64,000 nucleotides of DNA from Pseudomonas oligotrophica. Lineage in GTDB: Bacteria; Pseudomonadota; Gammaproteobacteria; Pseudomonadales; Pseudomonadaceae. How positions within the stretch are numbered: position 1 is the stretch's first letter; each line of letters starts with the position of its first letter. Shown here piece after piece: positions 48,103 through 57,542 of this stretch. Made by a program: the position numbers and the translations under genes. Where the stretch lies: assembly GCF_021726475.1 (NCBI RefSeq), contig NZ_JAKJRU010000005.1, positions 310,001 to 374,000 on the forward strand, written 5' to 3'. The notes beneath the pieces were generated by a model. That model made no database searches, was not told the origin of the DNA, and worked only from the letters and a program-made list of their open reading frames with translations.

Positions 48103-50271
48103 ATGAGCACACGGCACGAACTCATCCTCACCTGTCCCAAGGGCCTCGAAGGCCTGCTGCGTGACGAGGCGCTCGGCCTCGGCCTGGAGGAGGTACGCGA
48201 GCAGACGGCGGCGATCCGTGGTGTCGCCGAGCTCGAGGTGGCCTACCGGCTCTGCCTGTGGTCGCGCCTGGCCAACCGGGTGTTGCTGGTGCTCGCGCGC
48301 TTTCCGGTTGCCGACGCGCAGGCGCTGTATGACGGCGTGCGCGCGGTGGACTGGAGCGAGCACCTGGCCGCCGACGGCAGCCTGGCGGTGGAGTTCAGCG
48401 GCCGCGGCTCGGGCATCGACAACACCCATTTCGGTGCGCTCAAGGTCAAGGACGCCATCGTCGATGCCCTGCGCAGGCCGGACGGCACGCGGCCGGGCAT
48501 CGACAAGCTGAACCCCGACCTGCGCGTGCACCTGCGCCTGGACAAAGGCCAGGCTGTGCTTTCGCTGGACCTGTCCGGCCACAGCCTGCACCAGCGCGGT
48601 TATCGCCTGCAGCAGGGCGCCGCGCCGCTGAAGGAGAACCTCGCCGCGGCCATCCTCCTGCGCGCCGCCTGGCCGCGCATCGCCGCCGAGGGCGGCGCCC
48701 TGACCGACCCGATGTGCGGGGTGGGCACCTTCCTCGTCGAGGGCGCGATGATGGCCGCCGACATTGCGCCGAACCTCAAGCGCGAGCGCTGGGGCTTCAG
48801 CGCCTGGCTCGGCCATGTGCCGGCATTGTGGGCACGGCTGCACGCCGAGGCCCAGGCGCGAGCCGAGGCGGGCCTGGCCCGTACGCCGTTGTGGATCCGT
48901 GGCTACGAAGCCGACCCGCGACTGATCCAGCCGGCGCGCAACAACATCGAGCGGGCCGGGCTGGCGGAGTGGGTGAAGATCTACCAGGGCGAGGTGGCCA
49001 CCTTCGCGCCGCGCCCGGACCAGAACCAGAAAGGCCTGGTGATCTGCAACCCGCCCTATGGCGAGCGCCTGGGTGACGAGGCCAGCCTGCTGTATCTCTA
49101 CCAGAGCCTCGGCGAGCGGTTGCGCCAGGCCTGCGAGGGCTGGGAGGCGGGCGTCTTCACCGCGGCCCCGGAGCTGGGCAAGCGCATGGGCATTCGCAGT
49201 CACAAGCAGTACGCGTTCTGGAATGGCGCGCTGCCGTGCAAGTTGCTGCTGCTGCGCGTCACCCCGGACCAGTTCGTGATCGGCGCCAAGGCGGCCGAGA
49301 CGACCGCCAGCGAGCCTGTGAGCGAGGTACGCCTGAGCGAAGGCGGGCAGATGTTCGCCAACCGCCTGCAGAAGAACCTGCGCCAGCTCGGCAAATGGGC
49401 GGCGCGCACCGGTGTGGAGTGCTATCGCCTCTACGACGCCGACATGCCCGAATACGCGCTGGCGGTCGATCTGTACCGCGACTGGGTACATGTGCAGGAA
49501 TACGCACCGCCGCGCTCGATCGACCCGCAGAAGGCGCAGGAGCGCCTGCTCGATGCGCTGGCCGCGATTCCCCAGGCGCTGAACATTCCGCGCGAGCGCA
49601 TCGTGGTCAAGCGACGTGAACGGCAGAGTGGTACGCGCCAGTACGAGCGCCAGTCCAGCCAGGGCCAGTTCCTCGAAGTCGCCGAGGGCGGCGTGAAGCT
49701 GCTGGTCAACCTGACCGACTACCTGGACACCGGGCTGTTCCTCGACCACCGTCCGCTGCGCCTGCGCATCCAGCGCGAGGCGGCGGGCAAGCGCTTCCTC
49801 AACCTGTTCTGCTATACCGCGACGGCCACCGTGCATGCTGCCAAGGGCGGCGCGCGCAGCACCACCAGCGTGGACCTGTCCCGGACCTATCTCGACTGGG
49901 CGCGGCGCAACCTCGCGCTGAATGGTTTCTCCGAGCGCCAGCGTCTGGAGCAGGGCGACGTGATGGCTTGGCTGGCCGAGGATCGCGGCGAGTACGAGCT
50001 GATCTTCATCGACCCGCCGACCTTCTCCAACTCCAAGCGCATGGAAGGCGTGTTCGATGTCCAGCGCGACCACGTGGCCCTGCTGGACCTGGCCATGGCG
50101 CGCCTGGCTGCCGGCGGCACGCTGTATTTCTCCAACAACTTCCGCAAGTTCGCGCTGGACGAGGGACTTGCGGCGCGCTATCGCGTCGAGGAGATCAGCG
50201 CCAGCACGCTGGACGAGGACTTCCGGCGCAATCCGCGCATCCATCGCGCCTGGAAGTTCCAGGCACGATGA
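48103..50271 (+). CDS. rlmKL: Bifunctional 23S rRNA guanine methyltransferase RlmKL
   Basis: Protein of 722 residues with two Rossmann methyltransferases. The N-terminal THUMP domain and first domain (DPMCGVGTFLVEGAMMAADIAPN, CNPPYGERLGDEA) correspond to RlmL (m2G2445), the C-terminal domain (FLDHRPLRLRIQRE, FLNLFCYTATATVHAAKGGA, FIDPPTFSNSKRMEG) to RlmK (m7G2069). ATG at 48103 gives MSTRHELILTCPKGLE; the frame is open 36 bp further upstream without support. Convergent with dacB. Confidence 0.96.
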   Translation: MSTRHELILTCPKGLEGLLRDEALGLGLEEVREQTAAIRGVAELEVAYRLCLWSRLANRVLLVLARFPVADAQALYDGVRAVDWSEHLAADGSLAVEFSGRGSGIDNTHFGALKVKDAIVDALRRPDGTRPGIDKLNPDLRVHLRLDKGQAVLSLDLSGHSLHQRGYRLQQGAAPLKENLAAAILLRAAWPRIAAEGGALTDPMCGVGTFLVEGAMMAADIAPNLKRERWGFSAWLGHVPALWARLHAEAQARAEAGLARTPLWIRGYEADPRLIQPARNNIERAGLAEWVKIYQGEVATFAPRPDQNQKGLVICNPPYGERLGDEASLLYLYQSLGERLRQACEGWEAGVFTAAPELGKRMGIRSHKQYAFWNGALPCKLLLLRVTPDQFVIGAKAAETTASEPVSEVRLSEGGQMFANRLQKNLRQLGKWAARTGVECYRLYDADMPEYALAVDLYRDWVHVQEYAPPRSIDPQKAQERLLDALAAIPQALNIPRERIVVKRRERQSGTRQYERQSSQGQFLEVAEGGVKLLVNLTDYLDTGLFLDHRPLRLRIQREAAGKRFLNLFCYTATATVHAAKGGARSTTSVDLSRTYLDWARRNLALNGFSERQRLEQGDVMAWLAEDRGEYELIFIDPPTFSNSKRMEGVFDVQRDHVALLDLAMARLAAGGTLYFSNNFRKFALDEGLAARYRVEEISASTLDEDFRRNPRIHRAWKFQAR

Positions 50272-50280
50272 GGCGGGCCG

Positions 50281-51783
50281 TCAGCGTTGCGCGGTGCGGT
50301 CGCCGCGCTCGCGGGCGAGACTGACCAGCACCTGGTCGAGGATCGACGAGGCGCCCCAGGGCCGCGGGTGGTTGAGGATAGCGACCACGGCCCAGGTGTT
50401 GCCGTCGCCGTCGCGGCTGTAGCCGGCAATGGCGCGCACCGTGTTCAGCGTGCCGGTCTTGATGTGGGCCTTGCCGGCCACCGCGGTGTTGCGCAGGCGC
50501 TTGCGCATGGTGCCGTCGATCGCCGCCAGCGGCATCGAGGAGATGAATTCCGCGGCGTAGGGGCTGCGCCAGGCCGCCTGTAGCAGGCCGGCCATCTCGC
50601 GCGCGCTGATGCGCTCGTCGCGCGACAATCCCGAGCCGTTCTCGATCACCAGGTGCGGCGAGATCAGGTTCTTCTTCGCCAGCCACTGCCGGATCACGCG
50701 CTGCGCGGCCTTGGCATCGTCGGCGTCGGCCTCGTTACGGAACTGCGCGCCCAGGCTGAGGAACAGCTGCTTGGCCATGGTGTTGTTGCTGTACTTGTTG
50801 ACGTCGCGGATCACCTCGACGAGATCCGGCGAGAAGGCGCGGGCGATCAGCTTGGCATCCTTCGGCACCTGGGCCACGCGGTCGTGACCCTGGATGCTGC
50901 CGCCCAACTCGTGCCAGATGGCACGCACGGCACCGGCGGCGTAGCGCTGGTGGTCGAGCAGCGAGATGTAGGTCTGGGTCTTGCAGCCGGCTGCGAGCTT
51001 GCCGCTCACCACCACGCTGACGCTGCCGTCCTGCTCGATGGGGTTGAACAGCACGTCGGGCCAGCCGGGGCACTTGGCGGCCGGCAGCGGCTTGACGCGG
51101 TTGTCGATCTGCACGCTGGCGATCGGCGGCTCGACCGTCACATTGACCGTGCCGCCGTCATTGCGCACGACGAAGCGCAGCGCCTTGAGATTGACCAGCA
51201 GCGAATCGGGCTCGACGAGGAAGGGCTTGTTGGAGTCGCCGCCGTCGTCATCGAACTCGGGCAGGTCCGGCTGGACGAAATGGCTGCGGTCCAGCACCAG
51301 GTCGCCGGTCACCGTGCGCACGCCGTTGGCGCGAAGGTCGCGCATCAGCAGCCAGAGCTTTTCCATGTTCAGCTTCGGGTCGCCGCCGCCCTTGAGGTAC
51401 AGGTTGCCGTTCAGCGTGCCGTCGACCAACGGGCCGTCGGCATAGAACTCGGTCTTCCACTGATGGTTGGGGCCGAGCAGTTCGAGCGCGGCGTAGGTGG
51501 TGACCAGCTTCATGGTCGAGGCCGGGTTGACCGAGACGTCGGCGTTGAAATAGGTCGGTGCGCCACTGCCGTTGAGCGGCAGCATCACCAGCGACAGCGC
51601 CTTGCTGTCGATCTTGTTGGCCTGCAGCGCCTTGGCCACGCTGGCCGGGAGCGCCTGGCTGGCCGGGGCGGCGACTGCCGGGGCGGCCAGCGGCACGGCC
51701 AGGGCGATGGCTGCCAGGGTGCGAAGAAGGGTTTTGCAGCGTGCGCCTGCCGGACGCACGCGATGAGCTGCTTTCAGGGACAT
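50281..51783 (-). CDS. dacB: D-alanyl-D-alanine carboxypeptidase/endopeptidase (PBP4)
   Basis: Periplasmic class C penicillin-binding protein of 500 residues. Signal peptide at residues 1-39 (LAAIALAVPLAAPAVAA). Active-site motifs are S89-T-M-K92, the SxN motif in KYSNNTMAKQ and the KTG motif in HIKTGTLNTVRAIAG. It trims or cleaves peptidoglycan cross-links. Start at 51783 is chosen for the basic n-region before the hydrophobic core; the open frame upstream is long but unsupported. Confidence 0.94.
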   Translation of the reverse strand: MSLKAAHRVRPAGARCKTLLRTLAAIALAVPLAAPAVAAPASQALPASVAKALQANKIDSKALSLVMLPLNGSGAPTYFNADVSVNPASTMKLVTTYAALELLGPNHQWKTEFYADGPLVDGTLNGNLYLKGGGDPKLNMEKLWLLMRDLRANGVRTVTGDLVLDRSHFVQPDLPEFDDDGGDSNKPFLVEPDSLLVNLKALRFVVRNDGGTVNVTVEPPIASVQIDNRVKPLPAAKCPGWPDVLFNPIEQDGSVSVVVSGKLAAGCKTQTYISLLDHQRYAAGAVRAIWHELGGSIQGHDRVAQVPKDAKLIARAFSPDLVEVIRDVNKYSNNTMAKQLFLSLGAQFRNEADADDAKAAQRVIRQWLAKKNLISPHLVIENGSGLSRDERISAREMAGLLQAAWRSPYAAEFISSMPLAAIDGTMRKRLRNTAVAGKAHIKTGTLNTVRAIAGYSRDGDGNTWAVVAILNHPRPWGASSILDQVLVSLARERGDRTAQR

Positions 51784-51973
51784 GTTTCCCACTGCTCCAA
51801 GGGAAGGTGCGGGCATTATGCTACGCCCTCCGCGGCGACATGCGACGGTCCGATAAGCGTAGCTGGCGCCAGGGCCACTCTGCAAAACGGCATGTGCCCC
51901 TGCCGGCGTTCGCACCCTCGGGCCGATGCTGCTAGAGTGCGCGCCGTCATTCCCGCAAACCAAAGGATCAACC

Positions 51974-52312
51974 ATGGCTACCAACCGTTCGCGACGCCTG
52001 CGCAAGAAACTCTGTGTCGACGAATTCCAGGAGCTTGGCTTCGAAGTCACGCTGAACTACCGCGAAGGTATCGACAGCAAGGCGGTCGATGCCTTCCTGC
52101 AGGGCTTCCTGCGCGACGCGATCGAAGGCAATGGTCTGGGTTATATCGGCGGTGAGGACTACGGTTTCGTCTGCCTTGCCCGCCGCGGTTCGGTCAACGA
52201 GGAACAGCGCCAGCAGGTCGAGGCCTGGCTCAAGGACCGCGCGGAACTCGCCGAGTACCAGGTCAGCCCGCTGATGGACGTCTGGTACCCGGAAAACCCC
52301 ATCAGAGCCTGA
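51974..52312 (+). CDS. yggL: YggL family (DUF469) ribosome-associated protein
   Basis: Protein of 112 residues with the YggL pattern: basic N-terminus RSRRLRKKLCVDEFQELGF, then an acidic core with GNGLGYIGGEDYGFV and a conserved end. E. coli YggL binds the 50S subunit. ATG at 51974 follows AAAGGA at 51962-51967. Its 3' end overlaps the convergent FUSC gene by 11 bp. Confidence 0.9.
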   Translation: MATNRSRRLRKKLCVDEFQELGFEVTLNYREGIDSKAVDAFLQGFLRDAIEGNGLGYIGGEDYGFVCLARRGSVNEEQRQQVEAWLKDRAELAEYQVSPLMDVWYPENPIRA

Positions 52313-53399
52313 TTTCCGGGCGCTCGTCCTCCGCTGGCCCAGGTTGCCCGGCGTCCTTCGACGCCGGTGCGCGGGCCAGTAGCCAGCGGCGCAGGCCGTG
52401 CATGACCAGCGTCACCAGCAGCGCCAGGCCGACGCCGATCGAGGCGTTGATCAGGCGCACCTGCGGCAGGTTCCAGTCCTGCGCCAGCGTCTCGGCTAGC
52501 AGCAGGAACCCCAGCGTCGTCTGCAGCACGAACAGCCCGTAGTGGTGCGCCTGGAACGCCCGGCCCAGCACCACCAGCGGCAGCAGCACCATCACCATCA
52601 TCGGCGGGTCGGCCAGGCTATGGCCCAGGTAGATCAGGATGGCTGCGGCCACGAGGATCGCCAGGCAGGCCTGGATGGCCCGCACCACGCTGCGCTCCAC
52701 ATCCATCTGCAGGCTGGTGAACACGGCCAGGGTCAGCCAGTAGCCGCGCGGCAGCTGCGCCAGGTTGACGATCAGGCCGCCCAGGGCACAGGCAATCACG
52801 TAGGACATTGCATGCACGCGCCACTGCCGGATCGGTGTGCGTCGCGCATGACGATGCAGCACCCGCACCAGCCGGCCCAGGCGCGGCATGTACGGCCACA
52901 TGCGCAGGCCGTGCATGCCGCGCAGGCCGAAGGCGAGCAGCGTGACCCACAGTCCGCCGAGGGCGAACAGCATGGCGATCGCGGCCGGATTGTTGAAGTC
53001 GGCGACGCCATACTGGCCTTGCCCCAGGCACAGGCAGATCGCCAGGCCGATGCCCAGCTTGCCGGCCTCGGCCCCGTAGCGTTGCAGCCAGGCCAGCAGC
53101 AGCGCATAGAAGGCGAACAGCCCGAGGCTGATCAGCGGATGGGTTGCCGACCAGAAACCCAGGCCCGCCGAGCAGGCGCCGAGGGCAATCAGCAGCAGCA
53201 TGCGCAGCATGCCGAAGCGATGCAGCGGGTTGGCCTTGGCGGCCTGGAAGGCACCTACCGTGGCCCAGAGGAAGCCCGGGTGGCCGCTGAACAGGCCGAG
53301 CAGCAACGGCAGCGCGCAACCGAAGCCGGCGACCAGCGCGGCGCCCCAGGCGGGGCGGCCGGGTGTCCATTGCAGTGTCTGGCTGAACAGGCGCTTCAT
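52302..53399 (-). CDS. FUSC family inner-membrane protein
   Basis: Protein of 365 residues with two sets of TM helices separated by a cytoplasmic segment (MPRLGRLVRVLHRHARRTPIRQWR). The second set carries the FUSC signature region YWLTLAVFTSLQMDVERSVVRAIQ. It is about half the length of AaeB-type aromatic acid exporters because the large soluble C-terminal domain is missing, and no membrane-fusion partner gene lies next to it. Substrate unknown. Five bp downstream of dgt. Confidence 0.82.
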   Translation of the reverse strand: MKRLFSQTLQWTPGRPAWGAALVAGFGCALPLLLGLFSGHPGFLWATVGAFQAAKANPLHRFGMLRMLLLIALGACSAGLGFWSATHPLISLGLFAFYALLLAWLQRYGAEAGKLGIGLAICLCLGQGQYGVADFNNPAAIAMLFALGGLWVTLLAFGLRGMHGLRMWPYMPRLGRLVRVLHRHARRTPIRQWRVHAMSYVIACALGGLIVNLAQLPRGYWLTLAVFTSLQMDVERSVVRAIQACLAILVAAAILIYLGHSLADPPMMVMVLLPLVVLGRAFQAHHYGLFVLQTTLGFLLLAETLAQDWNLPQVRLINASIGVGLALLVTLVMHGLRRWLLARAPASKDAGQPGPAEDERPEIRL

Positions 53400-53404
53400 G
53401 GTGG

Positions 53405-54736
53405 TCAGACCGGGCTGGAGCGGCCGGTCATTTCGCCAGCCATCTCGGTGGCGTAGCTGTCGGTCATGCCGGCGATGAAATCGATCATGCGCAGGAAGGA
53501 CTGATACAGCGGCAGCTTCGCGTCCGGTGCGCCGCGCCCGAGCAGGTCCAGGATGCGCTGGTTCTTGAATGACAGGCTGCGCCCGCGATGTTGCTCCAGC
53601 GCGGCGCCGCAGAACGCGTTGAGCAGGATCTCCAGGGTGGTGTAGGCGCCGATCTCGTGCAGCGTCTTGCGCTTGTCCTGGAAGATTTTTTCCCGCGCCA
53701 GGGTCTTGGCCTGCAGCACGCAGCGCTTGGCCGGCCCGTGCAGGTGCTCGACCAGGTCGCCGGCCAGCGTGCCGGCCAGCAGGTTTGGCTGCTGCTCGAC
53801 GAAGGCGCGCGCCGCCGCGTTGGTCAGGTGTTCGATGGCCTTGCCGCGCAGGATCGCCAGCTTGCGCCGGCGCGAGTCCCGCGGGCCGAGCTGGCGGTAG
53901 GTCTCCGGCAGGTCGTCGCCGACCAGGTCCAGCAGCAGGGCTTCGACCTCGGCGTAGTCGAGCAGCTCCATCTCCAGCCCGTCTTCCAGATCGATCAGCC
54001 CGTAGCAGATGTCATCTGCGGCCTCCATCAGGTACACCAGCGGATGACGCGCCCAGCGCTGGTCGTCGATGCGGGGCAGGCCGAGGCGGGCGGTGATCTG
54101 CTCGAGCAGGGCTTGCTCGTTCTGGTAGCAGCCGAACTTGTGCTTCTTGTAGCCGAGCGCCTCGGCGTGGCGGGAGGTCCAGGGGTATTTCAGGTACGCG
54201 CCGAGGGTTGCGTAGGTCAGCCGCATCCCACCGTCGAACTGGTGGTATTCGAGCTGGGTGAGGACGCGAAAGCCCTGGGCATTGCCTTCGAAATTGAGAA
54301 AGTCGGCGCGCTCGGCATCGTTCATGTCGTCGAGCCAGCCCCGTGCCGCTGCCTGCTGGAACCAGTAGCGAATCGCGTCCTCGCCCGAGTGGCCGAACGG
54401 CGGGTTGCCGATGTCATGGGCCAGGCAGGCCGATTGCACGATCATCCCCAGGTCTGCCGGGCTGCACCATTCGGGCAAGGCCTCGCGCAGCACCTCGCCG
54501 ACACGCATGCCGAGCGAGCGGCCCACGCAGCTGACTTCCAGCGAGTGGGTCAGGCGGGTGTGGATATGGTCGTTGCTCGAGACCGGGTGCACCTGGGTCT
54601 TGCGGCCGAGGCGGCGAAAGGCGCCGGAGAAGATGATGCGGTCGTGGTCCTTGTGAAACGGGCTGCGCCCCAGCTCATCGGTGCCCTGGGTCGGCTTTCC
54701 GAGCCGTTCGCGGGTCAGCAGGGTATTCCAGTCCAA
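53405..54736 (-). CDS. dgt: Deoxyguanosinetriphosphate triphosphohydrolase-like protein
   Basis: HD-domain dNTP triphosphohydrolase of 443 residues (dGTP to deoxyguanosine and triphosphate). Motifs are the N-terminal [36 protein letters not shown] (first histidine of the metal site) and [17 protein letters not shown] (HD pair). The length fits the dGTPase-like subfamily that is often regulated allosterically by dNTPs. Upstream gene of a probable two-gene unit with the FUSC protein. Confidence 0.93.
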   Translation of the reverse strand: MDWNTLLTRERLGKPTQGTDELGRSPFHKDHDRIIFSGAFRRLGRKTQVHPVSSNDHIHTRLTHSLEVSCVGRSLGMRVGEVLREALPEWCSPADLGMIVQSACLAHDIGNPPFGHSGEDAIRYWFQQAAARGWLDDMNDAERADFLNFEGNAQGFRVLTQLEYHQFDGGMRLTYATLGAYLKYPWTSRHAEALGYKKHKFGCYQNEQALLEQITARLGLPRIDDQRWARHPLVYLMEAADDICYGLIDLEDGLEMELLDYAEVEALLLDLVGDDLPETYRQLGPRDSRRRKLAILRGKAIEHLTNAAARAFVEQQPNLLAGTLAGDLVEHLHGPAKRCVLQAKTLAREKIFQDKRKTLHEIGAYTTLEILLNAFCGAALEQHRGRSLSFKNQRILDLLGRGAPDAKLPLYQSFLRMIDFIAGMTDSYATEMAGEMTGRSSPV

Positions 54737-54795
54737 GGACGCTCTCCATCTCGCTACAGCAGTCGGGCAACGCTACCACAGTCGCGCGCCGGTGC

Positions 54796-54827
54796 GGTGC
54801 CGCTCAGCCTTTTGGCTAAGCGGCACC
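54796..54827 (-). terminator. Long hairpin downstream of the yqjDEK-like unit
   Basis: GGTGCCGCT-C-AGCC, loop TTTT, then GGCT-A-AGCGGCACC: 13 pairs with one mismatch, 25 bp past the last gene. No T run follows in that direction, so it may be a 3'-stabilising element or palindromic repeat instead. Confidence 0.45.
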
Positions 54828-54852
54828 GTTCACCAGTTTCCGATGACGCTGG

Positions 54853-55182
54853 CTATGGTGCCTTGATCTTGCGTCGCAGTATCTGCTGGCCCTTGATGAT
54901 CGGGTACAAGGTGATGCCGATGCGGGCGAGGGTGCCGAAGCGCCCGAGCCGCTTGCCGAAGAGAAAGAGCAGGGCGGTGGCAACCGCGATCATGGGGCTC
55001 TTGCCCGGGTGGCGCGTTTCGTCCGGCTCGCGGTCGCGGCCGAACAGACCCTGTACGTAGTGCAGCGGGCTCGCCAGCGGGCGGGCATGGTAGCGCAGCT
55101 GTTGGCGGTGCATTTCCATGCGCAGGCGTACCAGGTCCTTGCGCATCTTGAGGTCGGTGGAACTGCTCAGCGGTGGATTCAT
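54853..55182 (-). CDS. YqjK-like small protein
   Basis: Protein of 109 residues, basic, with a weak hydrophobic stretch (SPMIAVATALLFLFGKRLG). Third gene of a set ordered like E. coli yqjD-yqjE-yqjK, which supports the name by position more than by sequence. ATG at 55182 overlaps the upstream stop by 4 bp. Function unknown. Confidence 0.6.
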   Translation of the reverse strand: MNPPLSSSTDLKMRKDLVRLRMEMHRQQLRYHARPLASPLHYVQGLFGRDREPDETRHPGKSPMIAVATALLFLFGKRLGRFGTLARIGITLYPIIKGQQILRRKIKAP

Positions 55183-55559
55183 GGCAGCAGTCGCTCCCGG
55201 TCGCGGGCTATTTCCTCGAGGGTCGCCTGGAACGGCGTGGCGGCTTCCTTCGCCAGGCGGATCGCGCGGCCGATGCACAAGGCCATCAGCACCGCGTAGA
55301 TCCCGCAGAGCGACAGGATCGCCGCCATGCGATGGGTCTCCCAGAAGACGATCACCACCGCCGCCGAGAGGCCCACTAGTACCAGAAGGCCGAGGATCAG
55401 GCTGACCCCGGCCAGCAGGAACAGGCGAAAGGTGCGGGACTTCTCTTCCTGGAACTCGATGCCGAGCAATTCCAGGTGGCCATGCAGCAGATCGACAAAG
55501 GCTCCGCCCAGTTTCTTCAGCGATGGCTTGGGTGCTTCTTCGCCTGGTGAGGCATCCAT
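55179..55559 (-). CDS. YqjE/holin superfamily III-like membrane protein
   Basis: Protein of 126 residues with two TM helices (FRLFLLAGVSLILGLLVLVGL and an adjacent pair around AAILSLCGIYAVLMALCIG) after an amphipathic N-terminus (LKKLGGAFVDLLHGHLELLGIEF). This is the layout of the Phage_holin_3_6/YqjE family. It is not phage-linked here: neighbours are the YqjD- and YqjK-like genes. Confidence 0.82.
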   Translation of the reverse strand: MDASPGEEAPKPSLKKLGGAFVDLLHGHLELLGIEFQEEKSRTFRLFLLAGVSLILGLLVLVGLSAAVVIVFWETHRMAAILSLCGIYAVLMALCIGRAIRLAKEAATPFQATLEEIARDRERLLP

Positions 55560-55572
55560 TGTCCGCCTCCGC

Positions 55573-55971
55573 TCAGCGACGAGTGATCAGGCCCAGTAGA
55601 AAGCCGACCCCCGCAGCGATGCCGACCGACTGCCAGGGGTGGGTCTGCACGTATTCCTCGGTGCACTGCATGGCGGCCTGGCTCTGTTCGCGCAGGGCGC
55701 CCTCGCGCTCCTTGAGCGTCTGGCGCGCGCGGGCGATGTTCGCGTTGATCTTGGCGCGCAGCTCTTCGGTCTGGCCGCCGGCCGATTCCTGGGTGTGCTT
55801 GAGCAGGCGCTCGGTGTCGGCGATCAGCGTGTGGAATTCCTCGATGAGTGCGTTCTGCGCGTTCTGCAGGTTGCGCCGATGGGCGTCCTTGTCGATCACC
55901 GGGCGCGAGGCGCCGGTGTCGCCTGCCATGTTCTGCTCGAAGGGGCTGCCGTTGGTGGATTCGATGGTCAT
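55573..55971 (-). CDS. YqjD/ElaB family (DUF883) membrane-anchored ribosome-binding protein
   Basis: Protein of 132 residues: a long helical coiled-coil region (HRRNLQNAQNALIEEFHTLI ... REGALREQSQAAMQ), then the conserved YVQTHPWQSVGIAAGVGFLLGLITRR, a C-terminal tail anchor. E. coli members anchor inactive ribosomes to the membrane in stationary phase. ATG at 55971 follows AGGAGCGG; an in-frame ATG further upstream is less likely. First gene of the set. Confidence 0.85.
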   Translation of the reverse strand: MTIESTNGSPFEQNMAGDTGASRPVIDKDAHRRNLQNAQNALIEEFHTLIADTERLLKHTQESAGGQTEELRAKINANIARARQTLKEREGALREQSQAAMQCTEEYVQTHPWQSVGIAAGVGFLLGLITRR

Positions 55972-56125
55972 CTTCCGCTCCTGATGAAATGGACTGTCGT
56001 CGGGGCTAACTGTTTCGAGCATAGCCTCGGTACAAGGTTCCCGTTTCGCTGCGGCGGTATTGGCGGGCGGGCAATAGGTCGCAGTGGAGCTGGAAAAAGT
56101 CGTATTTTGCGCGCCGCAGAAAAAG

Positions 56126-56149
56126 AAAAACCCGCCGAAGCGGGTTTTT
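56126..56149 (-). terminator. Bidirectional terminator after the OprD porin gene
   Basis: AAAAACCCGC-CGAA-GCGGGTTTTT, 10-bp stem with A/T runs on both sides, 19 bp after the porin stop. Confidence 0.88.
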
Positions 56150-56167
56150 CCTATCACGCGAGATGCA

Positions 56168-57427
56168 TTACATCAGCGGGATGGTGTAGCTGACGATCAG
56201 ACGGTTTTCGTCCAGATCGTTTGCGGTGCCGTTGCTGCGGAAGGTCGCGTTACGCCATTTGACGTTCAGGTTCTTCAGCGCGCCGCTCTGGAAGGTGTAG
56301 GCGAGATCGGTATCACGCTCCCATTCCTTGCCTTCCGATACGCCCGAGCGCTCGAAGTTATCGCCAGTAATGTAGCGAGTCATCAGAGTCAGGCCGGGAA
56401 TACCGACAGCAGCGAAGTTGAAGTCGTAGCGAGCTTGCCAGGACTTCTCGTCAGGATTGGCGAAGTCGCCGATCTGTACGAAGTTAACCAGGTAGGGGTC
56501 GATGTTGCCGCCGACGTAGGCGAAGCCGGTGTCGCCGCTCATCTTCTGGTAACCCAGGCCGAAGCTGTGGCCGCTCAGCGAGTAGGTGACCATGGCACCG
56601 AATGCCTTGTTGTCGACATTGGTGTTGCCGTCATCGGTAGAGCGCTGGTAGCGAAGATCGGTCTTCAGCGACTGGCCTTCTGCAATAGGCAGTACATGGA
56701 TCAGGTTGACAGCGTGCTGCTTGTAGTTGTCTTCCAGATTGCTGTAGTAGTAGCCCGCGGTCAGATCCTTGGTCAGTTTGTACTGGCCACCCAGGAACAC
56801 GAAGCTGTCAGCTTCGGTAGCGCCGTTAATGCCTTTGCCTGAGTTGTTAACGCTCAGATCTTCATAGTCGCTCGACGCACGATTGTTGATTTCGTCGAGG
56901 TAACCGACGTCCAGCGTCAGACCGTCGATCTCGTTGGAGACCAACTGCGCGCCGCGAGTAACAGCGGGGAGCAGGCGACTGTCGCTAGTAGCGATAGCCA
57001 TGTTTTTCGGCTGCAGAGTGCCGACTTTGAGAACGCTGTTGGAAAGCTTTGCTTTGGCGGTCAGACCGACCTCAGAGAAATCATCCGCAGCAGAATCACC
57101 TTCACTAGGAAGCAACTGGGAGCCGTTGCCGTCGCGGCCGGCGCCGGAATCAAGCTTGACGCCCAGCAGGCCCAGAGCATCGACGCCGAAGCCTACGGTA
57201 CCTTCGGTGTAGCCGGATTCGACACGGAGCAGGAAGCCTTGTGCCCATTCTTCCTGCTTCGACTGCGAGGCGCCTTCCTGACGGAAGTCACGGTTAAAAT
57301 AGAAATTACGCAGTTCCAGACCAGCTTTGGTGTCTTCGATAAAGGCAGCCTGGGCCAGGGTCGGGATTGCGAGTGTTGCTCCCAGAGTGGCCAGGGCCAC
57401 GCCCCGGGCGATGGGGGTCTTGAGCAT
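56168..57427 (-). CDS. OprD family outer-membrane porin
   Basis: Protein of 419 residues with a signal peptide (LATLGATLAIPTLAQAA) and an 18-strand-type beta barrel. OprD-family features are AFIEDTKAGLELRNFYFNRDFR at the mature N-terminus, VGFGVDALGLLGVKLDSG, a LGGQYKLTKDLTAGYYYSNLED segment and a C-terminal aromatic/hydrophobic strand (ENRLIVSYTIPLM). These channels take up small carboxylates or amino acids; the substrate here is unknown. The start follows GAGGAGAAATAAG. Its codon use is visibly richer in A/T than the neighbours (many AAC/GTT/AAG/GAA and few GC-ending runs), which may reflect high expression or transfer. Confidence 0.9.
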   Translation of the reverse strand: MLKTPIARGVALATLGATLAIPTLAQAAFIEDTKAGLELRNFYFNRDFRQEGASQSKQEEWAQGFLLRVESGYTEGTVGFGVDALGLLGVKLDSGAGRDGNGSQLLPSEGDSAADDFSEVGLTAKAKLSNSVLKVGTLQPKNMAIATSDSRLLPAVTRGAQLVSNEIDGLTLDVGYLDEINNRASSDYEDLSVNNSGKGINGATEADSFVFLGGQYKLTKDLTAGYYYSNLEDNYKQHAVNLIHVLPIAEGQSLKTDLRYQRSTDDGNTNVDNKAFGAMVTYSLSGHSFGLGYQKMSGDTGFAYVGGNIDPYLVNFVQIGDFANPDEKSWQARYDFNFAAVGIPGLTLMTRYITGDNFERSGVSEGKEWERDTDLAYTFQSGALKNLNVKWRNATFRSNGTANDLDENRLIVSYTIPLM

Positions 57428-57496
57428 TTCTTATTTCTCCTCGTTGGATGATGCTCTGAATCGCTCTTTACGGCGCCGTGAAATAAAACATTACGT

Positions 57497-57542
57497 AGCG
57501 CCTTCAACCTTTAGACTTTAGTCTTCAAGGCGCTGCAGTCAA
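57497..57542 (-). promoter_or_regulatory. OprD promoter overlapped by nested inverted repeats
   Basis: On the minus strand TTGACT (57537-57542) and TAAAGT (57515-57520) are 16 bp apart. AGCGCCTT (57527-57534) and AAGGCGCT (57497-57504) form an outer inverted repeat around the -10, and GAC-TTTA-GTC (57514-57523) an inner one, so a regulator bound here would cover the promoter; the downstream half could also fold in RNA. Confidence 0.5.

Noticed and set aside
55179..55559. Holin-like gene as a sign of prophage
   Set aside because: The neighbours are the yqjD- and yqjK-like genes and no lysis or structural phage genes occur; it is the chromosomal YqjE type.
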